From the NCBI RefSeq assembly GCF_003086295.3, contig NC_092038.1:106113837-106177836 (forward strand): a stretch of DNA of 64,000 bases, in the 5' to 3' direction. Every line of letters begins with the position of its first letter. Within the stretch, counting starts at the first letter, position 1. This document shows positions 22,621-36,164 of this stretch, one piece after another. The translations under genes and the position numbers were made by a program. Below the pieces are notes generated by a model. That model saw nothing but the letters and a program-made list of their open reading frames with translations. It was not told the origin of the DNA and made no database searches. The stretch comes from Arachis hypogaea (Eukaryota > Streptophyta > Magnoliopsida > Fabales > Fabaceae).

Positions 22621-22830
22621 TATAAAAAAATATAAACTTAAAGATAATTTTTTGTATAATACTATAAAAATTTTTACTCCTTTTCTTATTCAAACAAATT
22701 TTTTTTTAAAAAAATTTTATTCATTTTTTCTCTATCCTAACAACACATAAAATTTTTTCTTTTATTTTTTATCCTCTCATTTTCTTTCCTTTTATTTTCT
22801 TTCTTTTAAGTCCAAACAAAACTTTGGTTA

Positions 22831-23686
22831 GAGCAACTCCAATAGTTGCTTTTTTTTAGTTCCTATTACTGTGCACGTCAGTAAATATAGGAACTAACCA
22901 TTGGAGTGAGTTGGGAAAAAATGCTTTCTCTTGGATCAAGAATGGGGAGTCCCTCTGAACGGGGACTCCCATTGTCTAAGAATTATATAAAATAAATAAT
23001 TATATAAAATTTTAAATAATTAAATAATAATTAATTCAATAATAATTATAATAATTAATTATATTAAATAATAATTAATTTATTAATAATTATAACAATT
23101 AATTAAATTTTTATTTAATTAATGATTTATATTAATTATTTATATCATAATTAATATTAAATATTATTTATATTATTATATTAAATTATAATTAATTAAA
23201 TTTATTTACATTAAAAAATATATTTAATTTTTACACCTTACAAAATAAATTTTGATTGGATTAGTTATTTTTATTTTTAAAATTTAAAATGCTAATTATA
23301 TTATTAAAATTAGCAGTTGTAAAAATTAGCCGTTACAAAATTAGCCGTTGAAAACTTTAATTAATGTAATCTCGAATTATATATTATGTATTATTGTTAT
23401 ATATAAATTCATTTAATATTAATATCTTTTAATAGTAAATTATTTTTAAATTTATAAATCTAAATAATATTATTGAAAAAAATTAATTACATTAATTTTA
23501 AATATTTTAATTAATTAATTAAGTGGGACCACAATAGGAACTAAAGTTAGTTCCTCCTAATGGAGAAGAGAGAGATGCTTTGAGTTCCTATTTACTGTTT
23601 ATGATGCAAAAACTGATGTGGAGTTACTTTTTATGACAGGTGGGCCATAAACAGAAACTGGGATGAGTTCCCTACTGGAGATGGTC
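22831..23686. mobile_element. Harbinger/Tourist-like MITE (856 bp)
   Basis: Terminal inverted repeats GAGCAACTCCAATAG and GACCATCTCCAGTAG (12 of 15 match), flanked by TTA at 22828-22830 and 23687-23689, the typical 3-bp target of PIF/Harbinger. The interior is very AT-rich and carries internal inverted copies of AGTTCCTATT. No transposase. Confidence 0.65.
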
Positions 23687-23689
23687 TTA

Positions 23690-23955
23690 GGGCTCCAGCC
23701 TTTTTTAAAACTTAGAAAGGGTTCCCAGTTACCTGCGCCGTGTGCCTGTGCGAGTGTGTTGATTCCTTCTTTCTCTCCCTCTCTCTGTATATATATTTTA
23801 TGAACTCCGTTTTGTTAGTGATTTCTGTGAGTTGGAAGCGGGAAAACGGACACGGCGGCCATAGCAATACTCGCTCAGTCGCTAGTCGTTTTCCCCTTTT
23901 CGGACTACACACCTTCTTTCTTTCCTTTTCTCTTATCTCCACTTACCTCTTTTTT

Positions 23956-23994
<39 letters not shown>

Positions 23995-24075
23995 TAAAGG
24001 CAAAGCGACACGTCGTTTCTGTGTTGTGAGGACTTAGAATCGGATCGTTAGGGTTTAGTTTTTTTTTTCTGTGAG
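23690..24075 (+). promoter_or_regulatory. Upstream region and 5' UTR of the PP1 gene
   Basis: CT-rich leader typical of constitutively expressed plant genes: CT-rich stretches at 23765-23790 and a perfect (CT)16 at 23959-23990, then TTAGGGTTTAG (a telobox-like AGGGTTT) 25 bp before the ATG. A TATA-like TATATATATT lies near 23788. The promoter is short because a MITE ends at 23686. Confidence 0.45.
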
Positions 24076-27000
24076 ATGGATGAGAGCGTCCTCGACGACA
24101 TCATTCGGAGGCTTCTTGCAGCGAAGAACGGCAGAACGACGAAGCAGGTTCAACTCACTGAGTCGGAAATCCGACAGCTCTGTACTACTTCCAAGGAGAT
24201 CTTCCTCAGTCAACCCAATCTTCTGGAGCTCGAAGCTCCCATCAAGATTTGCGGTAATTTCTTTTTTTATCTTGTTTCTTTATGAATTATTCCACTTGAT
24301 TAATTTTATCTGTGCTTGTGACTTGTGCGTGTGACTGCACTTCGATTACGTGAATTGATTTGTTCTGGTTGCTTGGTTGTTTGACCTAGTGTTGTTTATT
24401 GTGAATTTGTCATGTGAAGATTCTTTAATTGAATTGACTGGAAACAAAGAGCTTGTTCGGAAATCATTTAACATGAGAAAAGAATTCCATTTCTTTTTAA
24501 AAGAATTCATTTCTACTTGAAACTCAATTGATTTGGAATGACTATAATATATTAATAGAATAGAATTCAAGTGTAAAGAGTGTGGGAGTTGATTTGAAAA
24601 TCAGAACCCTTTTGGTCTGATTTACAAATGAAGGAAAAATGGGAATTGGAATTTTCAAAGGGATTCAAATCATTTATTTTTAGTTCTTCCAAAGCAAGAA
24701 AAAGAATTCAACTCTTGAATGAATTTTAATTCCTAGCATTCCAAACAAGCTCAAAATGTTTAGGAAAATTATTATTTAGGCTAATAAGCCTCCTGAATTG
24801 CGATTTGTTTGGTGATGGAGCTTAGAGCTATTACTTCTGCAACTTTCTAGTACCTTGAGGTAAAGTACACAGCTTAACAATGGACAGGTTGGAAGCTGGG
24901 CTTCTTACACTCAGTCCTTAACTCGTCATTTGTGTGAAATTGTGTAGTAGTGCATATGAATAGGCTGTTTGGATGTGTTATTGGAAAAACCTTATTGCTT
25001 TTACTTAAGTAGGCGCATTATTGGTCTGCACATCGAGGTATCAGTACATTTGAATTTTAGATGAGGCAATGGGAACTCATAAGATACTGAGGCTAGACGA
25101 GAGATTTGTTGTTGTTGTTGTTGGACCCCTTCCTTCTGGTATCCAGATTTTTTCAGTGTTGCCTTATGGGCTCGGGTGAGTTGCTTTCGTTAATGGCATT
25201 TATGTCATATTTGGCTTAAATTGTTAACTTGCCATGAATTTTAATTTTCTAGGGCTGCAATGATGGCTGCCACATTTATTTTGTTTGTAAAATGTAGACT
25301 ATGGAGTCTATTGTTAGCCTATTGTCAAGATTTCACGTGAGTGATTTTACAGGTTAATTTTAATATGAATGTAATGTTTGTTTGGTGCATTAGTATGAAT
25401 GTAATGTTTGAATTAGTTGATTATATAGAAAATCATGTTAAAACAGTTTAAAATTTTATGGTTTCTTCTTTTCATTTGGTGCTTTTACTGCCCCATGCTT
25501 CAAGGACTTGATTTCCTAGAGCTTCAAGGTCTGCTTTTGCTTTTGACCACCTTGTGATGTATAAATGATTATCAGTGGACGAATCTTGATTTAAACTATT
25601 CGGTTGTAGGAGATGTTCATGGCCAGTATTCAGATCTTCTAAGGTTGTTTGAATATGGGGGATACCCACCTGAGGCAAATTATTTATTCCTCGGAGATTA
25701 TGTTGATCGTGGTAAACAGAGCATAGAGACGATATGTTTACTCCTTGCATACAAGATCAAATACAAGGAGAACTTCTTTCTTCTTAGGGGCAACCATGAA
25801 TGTGCCTCCATTAATCGTATATATGGTTTCTATGATGAGTGCAAGAGGAGGTTTAATGTTCGCATTTGGAAGACTTTTACCGACTGCTTTAACTGTCTAC
25901 CCGTTGCTGCTCTTATAGATGAGAAAATCCTTTGCATGCATGGTGGATTATCTCCTGAGCTTAAACACTTAGATCAGATAAGGAATATTGCTCGTCCAGT
26001 TGATGTACCAGATCATGGACTTCTCTGTGACCTGCTGTGGGCTGATCCTGATAAAGATCTTGATGGGTGGGGAGAAAATGACCGAGGTGTGTCATTTACA
26101 TTTGGTGCTGATAAGGTGGTTGAATTTCTTGAAGAGCATGATCTTGATCTGATTTGCCGAGCTCATCAGGTAATGGGACCTCAACTTTTACCATAGATGG
26201 TATCTTATGCTAATTTAGTTCTATACATACATACATATACATTCATGATAGAGTAGTGCATGCATGATGTATGTGGAATTTTTAACTATTACATTGTAAA
26301 ATGAGAAGTAACTATTTGCTTGAGTAGATTTATAAATAATAATGATAATGATGACTCTGTATCAAAGGGGAAAGGGAGACATGAATGAGACTAATTACAA
26401 TCAAATTTGGTTTTCTTGCAACACTTGGGATTTTCTCTACTCTTTATGTATCACCATGTAGAGCACCTCATAATATCAGGTTATTTCTGTGTACTGGGCC
26501 TTCGGGCTTTTGCCTGGCTCATCTGATATTTTCCTTTTAAAATTCTGGTTGTTGCATATCAGGTTGTAGAAGATGGATATGAGTTTTTTGCCAAGCGCCA
26601 GCTGGTGACTATATTTTCAGCGCCAAATTACTGTGGGGAATTTGATAATGCCGGTGCTATGATGAGCGTGGATGACACCTTGACATGCTCTTTCCAAATA
26701 CTTAAATCTTCTGACAAGAAGGGTAAAGGTGGATTTGGCAACAACACTTCAAGACCGGGAACTCCTCCTCACAAGGTATGAAGTATCAGAATTATTTATA
26801 ATGTTGCACTTGTGCTTTGACACTTAACATAATCAACACTTCTGCAGTTCTATTCATGTATTTGGGTCTGTTTGTATGTTTGATGCTAATATGTCAAAAG
26901 TCTAGTTACCCTAAAATGACAGGCAGTCAATATCATATATATGATGATGAGTTGATGACCCAACCCCTCCCCCCTCCCTAGTTCTCATTCAGTTTTTTGC

Positions 27001-27099
27001 CACATATCTTTGCTGAATGTTAATTACGCTGGCCTCTTCCAATATTTCTGTAACATCTGCTGTATCGTTTTGTTCCAGGGTGGGAAGGTGTTTAATTGA
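24076..27099 (+). CDS. TOPP: Serine/threonine protein phosphatase PP1 catalytic subunit (TOPP type)
   Basis: Exons 24076-24253, 25610-26169, 26563-26775 and 27079-27099; all introns are GT-AG and phases join, giving 323 aa, normal for plant PP1. It removes phosphate from Ser/Thr of many proteins in nucleus and cytosol, with targets chosen by regulatory subunits. Visible motifs: G-D-V-H-G (60-64), G-D-Y-V-D-R-G (88-94), G-N-H-E (120-123), M-H-G-G-L-S-P (169-175), R-A-H-Q (243-246) and [11 protein letters not shown] (265-275). The two-metal ligands D61, H63, D89, N121, H170 and H245 are all present. I-K-I-C-G-D-V-H-G spans the first splice junction, which fixes it. The last exon codes only six residues; retention of intron 3 would add Val and stop, changing just the tail. 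Intron 1 (1356 bp) carries a MITE. PP1 and not PP2A or PP4 by its N-terminus and tail; which paralogue is unknown. Confidence 0.95.
24449..24752. mobile_element. 304-bp MITE in intron 1 of the PP1 gene
   Basis: Ends GAGCTTGTTCGGAA and TTCCAAACAAGCTC are 13/14 inverted repeats. The interior repeats AAGAATTC-type words in both directions. Flanks are A-rich (ACAAA / AAAAT), so the target duplication cannot be set. Superfamily unknown. Confidence 0.6.
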
Positions 27100-27831
27100 C
27101 ATTTCCGGAGCTAAATTTAAGATTGTTGAACTAGACGGAGGCCCTCATTCTTCCAATTAGGTCAAAGACTTGTTACAAATATATAAAGCATGACTCCTGC
27201 CTTCCTTCCTTGGAAAGGATAACTAAAATACAGTGTAGCGAGGGACAAGGCACATTTTATTGTGCAACTTTGATTGACCTCAACCCTTTGTCCCTAATTT
27301 CTTTCTTCTTTTTCTATATAGCTTTCATTTTTGCTTTTAGTGTACAATGGAAATTGGAAAGTCAAACTTCCATAAGGGGAAATCCTGATTATGTTATGGT
27401 GATGCGAAAGTTTTATTTATTTATGAATAGGGTCAACTTTAAAGTTTATCCTAAAATGAGTCATGACCCCCTAGTTGAGATGTTGATTTAATTATTCATG
27501 CATGCATGATTTAGACAAAGATAAAACAAATTGTTTAACGTTATTCATGAAAGAAGTATCCTGTATTGCATTTCATACTAGAACTATTTAATTTTACGGA
27601 AAATTTAATGTTTTCCAATGAGCGTATAATTTTTTCAACGAGGATTTTTAAACTAGACATCAACGTAGGTTGAATTGAACAAGATTTAGATTGCGTCCAG
27701 AGCCTTCTTTTGATAATTACGGATGAATACATGAATGATGAATTTACAACTATGTTAGATGAATATTAAAATTATCTATTAATTTATTAGTATAAAATAT
27801 ATATTAAAACATAAAATATATTAATAATAAA

Positions 27832-27873
<42 letters not shown>

Positions 27874-28718
27874 CATAAATTTATGATAGTTGATTTTGGC
27901 TTTTAAATAGCATTTTTTTAACTATGAGTTGATCGAGTAAAATTCTGATTAGTCGTGTAGTTGTGATGTTTCTATATTCCGATTCAATGCAACCTTCAGT
28001 CAATTACATTCATCATTCATGTTTTGTCAGATAGAACCTAAAAAAGATTTTGTAATTGAACTTTTGTGTGAAGACCTGGGGATGTTTTAGTAATATAATA
28101 TAACTTGCTAAGAGATTTTATATGTTTAGTTTTGTAAAACATTCTTTTATAATATTAATTGCAAAAGTCCAATATTATTTACATTTTAAAGATTTTTTAA
28201 TTAAAAAAATAACCATAATATTAAATTTAATAGTCTCTGCGAATTTCGTTATCTACATTTTAATTGAAATCCTTAATAAATTGGAGTGGAAGAAAAAAAT
28301 TAACATAAACTTAGTTTACACTTTCTATTCCCCCCTCTAATGTAAAACACAACACACACACAACAGTCGAATAAAACTATTGGAGAAAAAAAAGTATCCA
28401 TAGAAAATTATACTTGTATCAATTTGGTTTTGAAAAGATCTTGTCCCTGAAAAAATACTATGATGAGTCAAATTGTATTTTTTTTTTTTCATCTTGTAAC
28501 CAATTTTTCCAGAAGAAAATTGACCCAATATTATTTATTAATGGATATAAAAATGCTGTGCTGGCAGTGCAGCTTCTGCTTGGGAGGATTGAGTGAGTCG
28601 GAATCCAGTATCGAGAACCTCCGTATTCCATTAATCGCATTTCTCAGTGACAGTATGTATTTCTGAAATGGGACTAAGCTGAAAGGAGATACCAAGTCAC
28701 CATTTGTTCGATTTATCA
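27100..28718. other. PP1 3' UTR and intergenic DNA
   Basis: The first few hundred bases are probably the PP1 3' UTR. The rest is AT-rich, with an (AT)n run at about 27838-27868. The last about 100 bases form the WD40 gene leader. No other gene seen. Confidence 0.6.
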
Positions 28719-31700
28719 ATGAAGTGCCGATCGGTGGCTTGCATTTGGTCTGGCACCCCCTTCCCCCACCGTGTCACCGCCGTCGCCGCCTTCTCCTCCC
28801 CGCCCTCCCTCTTCACCTCCGGATCCGATGGCTCCATCATCTGGTGGTCCATTTCCCCCGTAATTCTCCCCCCTTTTGTATAATTATACTCATTCATCAA
28901 TTTTATTGTTGTCTCATTCGTTCAATTTTGATTTATTTAGACATCTTAATGTCCATTTACATTTTTCTGATTTTCACAGCAAGTTAAAGCAGTGGCCCTC
29001 TTGTGCGGTCACGCAGCTTCCATCACTGATCTCAGCACTTGCAGCCCTCTTCCCGTCGAAGAAGAAGCCGCTGCCGCCGATCATGGTGATGCTGGTGGTG
29101 GTGAACGTGGTTCGAGTGATTTAGCGGTGAATTGTAGTTCAAGTAGTAATTTTAGTAGCGCCTTGGTAAGCGCTTGTTCTGATGGGTTCTTGTGTGTTTG
29201 GAGTAAAAGCAGTGGACATTGCCGTTGCCGGAGGAAACTGCCACCTTGGGTCGGAACACCGCGCATCATTCGGCCGTTGCCCTCGAGGTCGAGATATGTG
29301 TGCATTGCTTGTTCCTACATGGAACAATCTGTGGAGGGAAATGAAGAGACTCACCCCAGGAAGCCTTCTAAATGTACCATTGTTGTTGTAGACACGTACT
29401 CGCTTTCCATTACTCAGACTTTGTTTCATGGGAATTTATCTATCGGCCCAGTTAGGTTTATGGCTTTAGTGTTAGGTGATAGTGATGAAAAGGGGTATTC
29501 TGTACTTGTGGCTGATTCTGCTGGCAAAAGGCAAATGGTTTCGATATCAGATGACCCCCTTGAACGTGGGGAACCACACAAGGAAACATCTCAGTTGGAG
29601 AGTTCTTTTTACTCTGACGGATTGAGTGGTGTGGATCGTGTTGTTTCAGTTTTAACTTACAGGGGTATTGTTGCTTATGTGCTGGAAAGTCGCTGTGAAT
29701 TCAAGTTATTGTCAAATGATACTACCATTGGAGAGGTTTCCTTTGACAGCAATCTGATCTGTTTAGACGGGCATTTGAATCAAACACATATTGTGGGTGG
29801 CCTTTTTCTTGAAAGTGATGATGCAGGGAATTCAGTCAATTTTGTTGAAAGCAGCAACTTGATATCAGTAACTTTTGTTGTTTGGAATAATATAGGGTCT
29901 GCAGTTATCTATAAGATAATGAATCAGAATGATGTTTTTCAATGTGAACCTCATTCTGAGATTCCTGCTACTCCTTGTCAACCTGATATGAGATTATCTG
30001 TTATTTTCCTACAAATAAATCATTATCTTGTCTGCATCAAGTCAATTTGCTTTCATTTTGAGGAACCATTGCTATGGAGACCACATGTCACAGTCTGGTC
30101 GCTGCATAGTTTTGATGATAAGCCTGGTAAATTATACCGTCAATGCAGGATGATCAGTGATGGTGAATCTTTCGTGCACTGTTTTGGGAAGTCTACTCAG
30201 CTTGAAGGACAGGATAGTCTAGAGACTAAATCTTTTGATCAAAATCAAAGTTCAGAAGATATAAACACCATTCATGTTGATAACATTAGTGATTATTGGT
30301 CTAACAAGGGAAAGATGGTCTCTTCTTCCATGATTATCTCTGAGAACCTCTTCACTCCTTATGCTGTTGTATATGGTTTTGTAAGCGGAGAAATAGAGCT
30401 TCTAAGATTTGATCTGTTTCAAGGCATTTGCTTTAATGATGCAAGTTCCAATCCTGATGAAAAGTCTATCACATGCAAGCCGCACTTTTCAGGACATACA
30501 GGCGCTGTACTTTGTTTGGCAGCACACCAAATGATGGGTAATGCCAATGGCCAAAATCTAAAACGGGTTTTGGTGTCTGGAAGTGCGGATTGTACAATTC
30601 GTATATGGGATCTTGACACTAGCCGTCTTATTATGGTAATGCATCATCACGTGGCTCCATTACGTCAAATTATTCTTCCCCCATCTTTGACCGGACATCC
30701 TTGGAGTGACTGCTTCCTCTCAGTTGGAGAGGATGCATGTGTAGCTCTTGTTTCTATAGAGACTCTGCGGGTGGAGAGAATGTTTCCTGGACATGTGAAC
30801 TATCCATCAAAAGTTGTATGGGATGGATCAAGAGGTTATATTGCCTGTCTCTGTCAAACACATTGTGGAACTTCTGATGCTACTGATGTGTTGTACATTT
30901 GGGATGTAAAGACAGGTTCCCGCGAGCGAGTCCTGCGTGGGACAGCTGCGCATTCAATGTTTAGTCACTTTTGTAAAAACATTAGCATGAATTCCATATC
31001 TGGCAAATTGCTGAATGGAAATACATCAGTTTCTTCTTTACTTCTTCCGGTAATTGATGATGCAAGGCTCTCTAATTCCCCTGTCAACCTGTCAGAGAAC
31101 TCACTCACTTCTTCAAAGTCATCACCAAATATTTCAAACATGACTGAGTTGAATTATTCCAGAAGAAATGGAGGTAAAGGAAATTCACCAAGGCCAACTT
31201 CATCTTCTCTGTTTAATCTCTGGGGTAACAAGCTTCCTGTCAAATGCGCATGCCCTTTTCCTGGCGTTGTGTCTCTGAGTTTTGATCTTGCCTCACTGAT
31301 GCTCTCTTATTGGGGGAATGAATTCATGGAAAATGGTAATTACAATTTGAAGAAGCAAGAAGTTCAGGATCAAAATTCTGGCGACCAGTATGAAGAATAC
31401 TTGCTTCGATATAGCCTGTCTATTTTACATTTGTGGAGTGTAGACAGTGACCTTGATAACTTGCTGATAAGTGACATGAAGCTGAGGAAACCAGAGAATT
31501 TTATAGTAGGTTCAGGTCTACAGGGGGATAAAGGATCATTGACATTGACCTTTCCTGGTCTGAGTGCTACTCTAGAGGTAATTTGATTTGTATATTGGGA
31601 CCTATTTTACTATAAAATATAATGTAATTTTGATCCATTATCCATGTAAAAGGTTTTCTACATAGATATTCAATCATGTTTTTCCTTATTACCACTGTGT

Positions 31701-34700
31701 TTGACTCTTACTCAAAGGTCACACGTGCATTCTGTGTGATTGTGACAGCATAAAAACACTTTAGACTAACAGTGCATCAAATTCAACCTCTGTTCTATAT
31801 GCTTTGTTTCAATAGTCCCTGAGACATGAAAAACACATTTCAGCTCTGGAAATCGTCATCTGAGTTTTGTGCAATGAGATCATTGACAATGGTATCCCTT
31901 GCCCAACGTCTGGTTAGCTTATCTCACTCTGGCTCAGCAGCAAGCAGGTAAGGCGGCAATCACAATGATCGAACTAAGGCATAGAATCCCTTTCACGTTT
32001 TGTTTCCTTTTAAATGAAAAATCTTCTAATGACATCGATCTTTGTGTAGGGGTGTTTTTTCTTACTTATTTATTTATTTATTTATTTTATGAAGGAAGCC
32101 AAAACAATTTCTGTACTGAACTCCTTTGGATGTATATTTAAAATTAAAAATCTTGAAACCATCCCAAGTCTCAGATCTATTTAGGTTTTTTCGCAAACTG
32201 GAATAATCATTCTTGTGTCTTGAACTCCTTTGGATGGATATTTAAAATTAAAAATCTTGAAACCATCCCAAGTCCCAGATCCTATTTGAGGTTTTTTTCG
32301 CAAACTGGAATAATCATTTGTGTCTTGAATTGTTCTTGATGTCATGAGTCTAGTGCTATTCCCCCCGCACCCCACTACCACCGCCGCCTTTTCTTTCTTA
32401 TTTATTCATTTAAAAAAAAAATTAAAAAGGCAGAAGGTTTCTTGGTTTTTTTGAAGCCTAGTTGATTCTTGAAGTTATTCATGCAACATAAAAGAATTAT
32501 TTAGTAACTAGAAAAAAATGGGTTAGAAAAATAAAAAAGACAAATGGCCTGATTAACTTGGCCACTTAGATATTTTGTATTTGCATTTGCTTGACAAAGG
32601 TTCTTCCTGTTACTTTTATTTTGTGAAATTTTCCTCTCAATTTGACAATTTCTCTGTTTCATAGTGGTTTCTTAATGTGTATTTCCATTTCTGCATTATC
32701 CCTGGATTTAAAATTTTTGCTGATAATTGGTAATCTTATTTGCAGTGCTTTAGCAGCATTCTATACCCGCAATTTCATGGAAAAGTTTTCAGATATGAAG
32801 CCACCTTCATTACAGGTCATATTTTTTATCAATTCTTTTTCAATGTATTTTTGATTTAACATGTCCCTGTAGTATTTTCTTGATTGACAATGTTCATACA
32901 TACTCTTCCAATGCCAGACTCATATTTTGGTATTTCTTTTTTTGGTTGACAACATTCATAAGTTATCAAAACACCAATGTATTGCTTGATATCAATTACT
33001 CAAGGTTATCAACTTTTTGCAGCTTCTGGTGGCCTTTTGGCAAGATGAGAGTGAACATGTGCGCTTAGCAGCACGCTCTATATTTCATTGTGCTGCCTCT
33101 CATGCTATTCCACTACCTCTATGCAATACAAAACCACCTGAGTCAACTAAGACAAGCTCCCAATCTGGAAGTAGAGGCAAAAGCATATCTCCTAGGTCAG
33201 AAAAACAAGGAATTTCCCATGATGAAGAATCCAATATAGTTGCTTGGTTGGAATCATTTGAAGTGCAAGATTGGATTTCTTGTGTTGGGGGAACAAGTCA
33301 AGATGCTATGACATCTCACATAATTGTTGCTGCTGCATTGGCTATCTGGTATCCTAGTCTTGTAAAGCCAAGTCTTGCCTCCTTAGTTGTTCATCCATTG
33401 ATGAAGTTGGCTATGGCCATGAATGAGAAATTTAGCTCCACTGCGGCTGAGCTACTTGCAGAGGGCATGGAGAGTACATGGAAAGGATGTATGGCCTCTG
33501 AGATACCTCATCTGATTGTGGATATTTTTTTCCAAGTAGAGTTGAGTGGTCCAACTGCCAAAGAAATTCCAGCTTCATCATTTGCTATTAAAAAGACTTT
33601 GGTTGAAGTTCTTCTTCCAAGTTTAGCTATGGTTGATATACCAGGTTTTTTGTCTGTAATAGAGAGACAGATTTGGTCTACTGCATCTGATTCGTCTGTC
33701 CACTTGGTGTCCCTCTTGACTCTTATAAGGATTATGCGTGGTTCTCCAAGAAACTTGGCTCAATACCTTGACAAGGTTTGCAAAGCAGTTTATTTCTACA
33801 ACTAACATGATTTTCTTTGATGTTTTGTCTCTAGTTCTAGGCAGAATTCTTTGTCTCTCTTGATGTTTAGTTTCACTTTCTACTTCAAGTGGTTCATTAA
33901 CTATTTTCCCCCATCCTTGTGACCTTGTTTGATTAAATTTCCATGTGTTAGATATGTATGCTTGACATTGAAGATTTTAGCTTTTTATATCTTGGAGTTT
34001 TTTATTCCAAAGAACATATTGGAACAAGAAATAATAATACTTCATCATTTGAAATACATTTTATTTTTAATCTGTGAGATATTTTACTTGTTGAACTCAT
34101 GTTAAAATAATGCACAAATGTTGACATCAGATACTGTTGAATGTAATGCCTTGAAATCTGTTTATATCTAAGGGTGTGTTTGTTTGGGTTTGCTTACTTA
34201 CAAATCCCCATTCTTTGTTCTCTTTTATAAGTTACCATATTTATTTCCTATAACTGGTGGTTGGGAGCACTGTTTCTCTATTATGAGGGATTGACTTGTT
34301 TTTGTCCTGAATATTTCTGAACAAAGGATCTGATACGTAGTTAACTCTTCAAATATGTTTTACACTGCCTACTTGTGACAACAAAGGCAAAGAGATTTTT
34401 TATTTTATGCGACAATGTGTCAAATCTGCAGGTGGTAAACTTCATTTTACATACTGTAGATCCTAGCAACTCAGTTATGCGGAAAGCATGTTACCAGACT
34501 TCAATGACAACTTTAAAGGAGGTTGTACGTGTGTATCCTATGGTTGCTGTCAATGATTCATGGACCAAACTTGCAGTTGGGGATGTGATTGGTGAAATTA
34601 GCAGCTCAAGCATTAGGGTCTATGATATGCAAAGGTATTAGGAGATAAACTGTAAGTTTTGAATTAATAATTGGTTTAGGCTGATAATGTGTGATTACCC

Positions 34701-36164
34701 TTCCACTTGGAGTACTGTCTCAGACAAATGGTTTACAGAATTTCACTCAACTGAGTTTGTGTCATTTATGCATCGTGGAAAGGAAAAAGAATAACAATAA
34801 TGCAAATGCAATGGAGCTGGAATTAACTTTTGGGAGGAATATTTATGAACAAAATATTGAAACTGAGGTTTTGGTGGTCCTATTGTTGCTGCTTATTTCA
34901 AATCTTGTGTGACAAAATATTCGTATGTAAGTAAATGGAGTAACGGTTTATTGTGTGAATGACAATGCACATTGAATACCATCAGTTATTGTGGGCCTGG
35001 CTTATTTCCTAAATGATCACAGCATTTATTAATCTTGTCTACTTGATCTATCTATCTCTATATCGCCACCTTATATACTTCTCTCTTGAAATTTTTTATT
35101 CAAATTGGTCTGTTTATATTTCTTCTGTGGGATAATCATAGACACAGTAATTTCCTAAAAAGGAGAGCCTTCATTTCTGATGCAGTGTGACAATGATAAA
35201 GGTTTTGGATGCAAGTGGGCCTCCTGGACTTCCAAGTTTGCTCACACCAGCATCAGGAACAATGTTAACTGCTGCAATTTCAGCTCTTAGCTTTTCTCCT
35301 GATGGAGAGGTATTAAGAATTGTGATAAAATTCTTGACTTTGTAGTGTTTCTTGATATCATCCAATTACCTGATTTTGGAATAGACAACAAAATAGGGAT
35401 ATGTAAAAGTTCTTTAGGAAAATATGTCGTGAGATATCCGTAACTCAAATAATAGGTGCTCCTGGCTAGCATATCATATGTTAGTATGTTACTGATCACT
35501 GTGTTACTATTAGAGATGAATTTGTCACCGTAGAATCTTGGTGCTTTCTGCAAGAATCTCAAACAAATAAATTTTTCCTTTCAATGACAGGGGCTAGTTG
35601 CTTTCTCTGAACATGGGCTAATGATTAGATGGTGGTCACTAGGATCTGTCTGGTGGGAGAAACTGAGCCGGAACTTTATTCCTGTCCAGTGCACCAAACT
35701 TATATTTGTTCCGCCGTGGGAGGGATTCTCACCTAATTCATCCAGGTCAAGCATAATCGCCAACATTTTGGAAAATGACAGGAAGCTGAGTGTTCTGGTA
35801 ATTTTCTTTTATCTTCTTTCTTGTCTGGGGATGTTTGGACCAATTCATCCATTTTTTTTGGATATGCAGAAATCTCTCATAAAGGAGAGAAAATGTTTAT
35901 ATCGGATAAAATATATACTTCAGCTTTCTTGTACTAAAACTTTGGCTCATAAACAACGCAGTTTCCATGATCTTTTGTTACACCCATGTCAATTAATTGA
36001 TGCTGTATTTGTTTCTGTAGGACAATGCTAGGGATTCAAATCACGGGGACAGTATGAAACAATTGCTTCATAATCTGGACCTTACTTATAGGCTAGAATG
36101 GGTAGGTGATAGGAAAATACTCCTTACAAGACATGGCCAGGAATTGGGCACTTTTCAGTTATAA
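28719..36164 (+). CDS. WDR7/Rabconnectin-3-beta-like WD40 protein
   Basis: Nine exons: 28719-28859, 28980-31577, 31844-31947, 32746-32815, 33023-33775, 34432-34634, 35186-35309, 35591-35797, 36021-36164. All introns GT-AG, all phases join, 1447 aa. Start M-K-C-R-S-V-A-C-I-W-S-G. N-terminal WD repeats include S-G-S-D-G-S-I-I-W-W (about 34-43), a repeat ending in D-G-F-L-C-V-W, and a second group: G-H-T-G-A-V (about 552), S-G-S-A-D-C-T-I-R-I-W-D-L (about 580-592) and Y-I-W-D-V (about 686). Residues about 914-1300 are helical and HEAT/ARM-like. A final WD pair follows (F-S-P-D-G-E, W-W-S-L-G, about 1325-1350). This plan, two propellers around a helical solenoid, is that of WDR7; in animals WDR7 with DMXL regulates V-ATPase assembly, and plants have single homologues of uncertain role. 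That role is inferred. Intron 3 holds a tandem duplication. It sits 1.6 kb behind the PP1 gene, same strand. Confidence 0.93.
32121..32330 (+). repeat. Tandem duplication (period 104 bp) in intron 3 of the WD40 gene
   Basis: CTCCTTTGGATG begins both copies (32121 and 32225), and each contains CGCAAACTGGAATAATCAT. The copies differ by a few substitutions and short indels. Intronic, with no effect on the reading frame. Confidence 0.85.

Noticed and set aside
27210..27491. 93-codon open frame after the PP1 gene
   Set aside because: Lies in the PP1 3' UTR/intergenic region, low complexity, and no family recognised.
28724..29124. Alternative start frames in the first exon and intron of the WD40 gene
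   Set aside because: They are Pro/His-rich shadows; the correct frame starts at 28719 and joins the next exon in phase with a conserved N-terminus.
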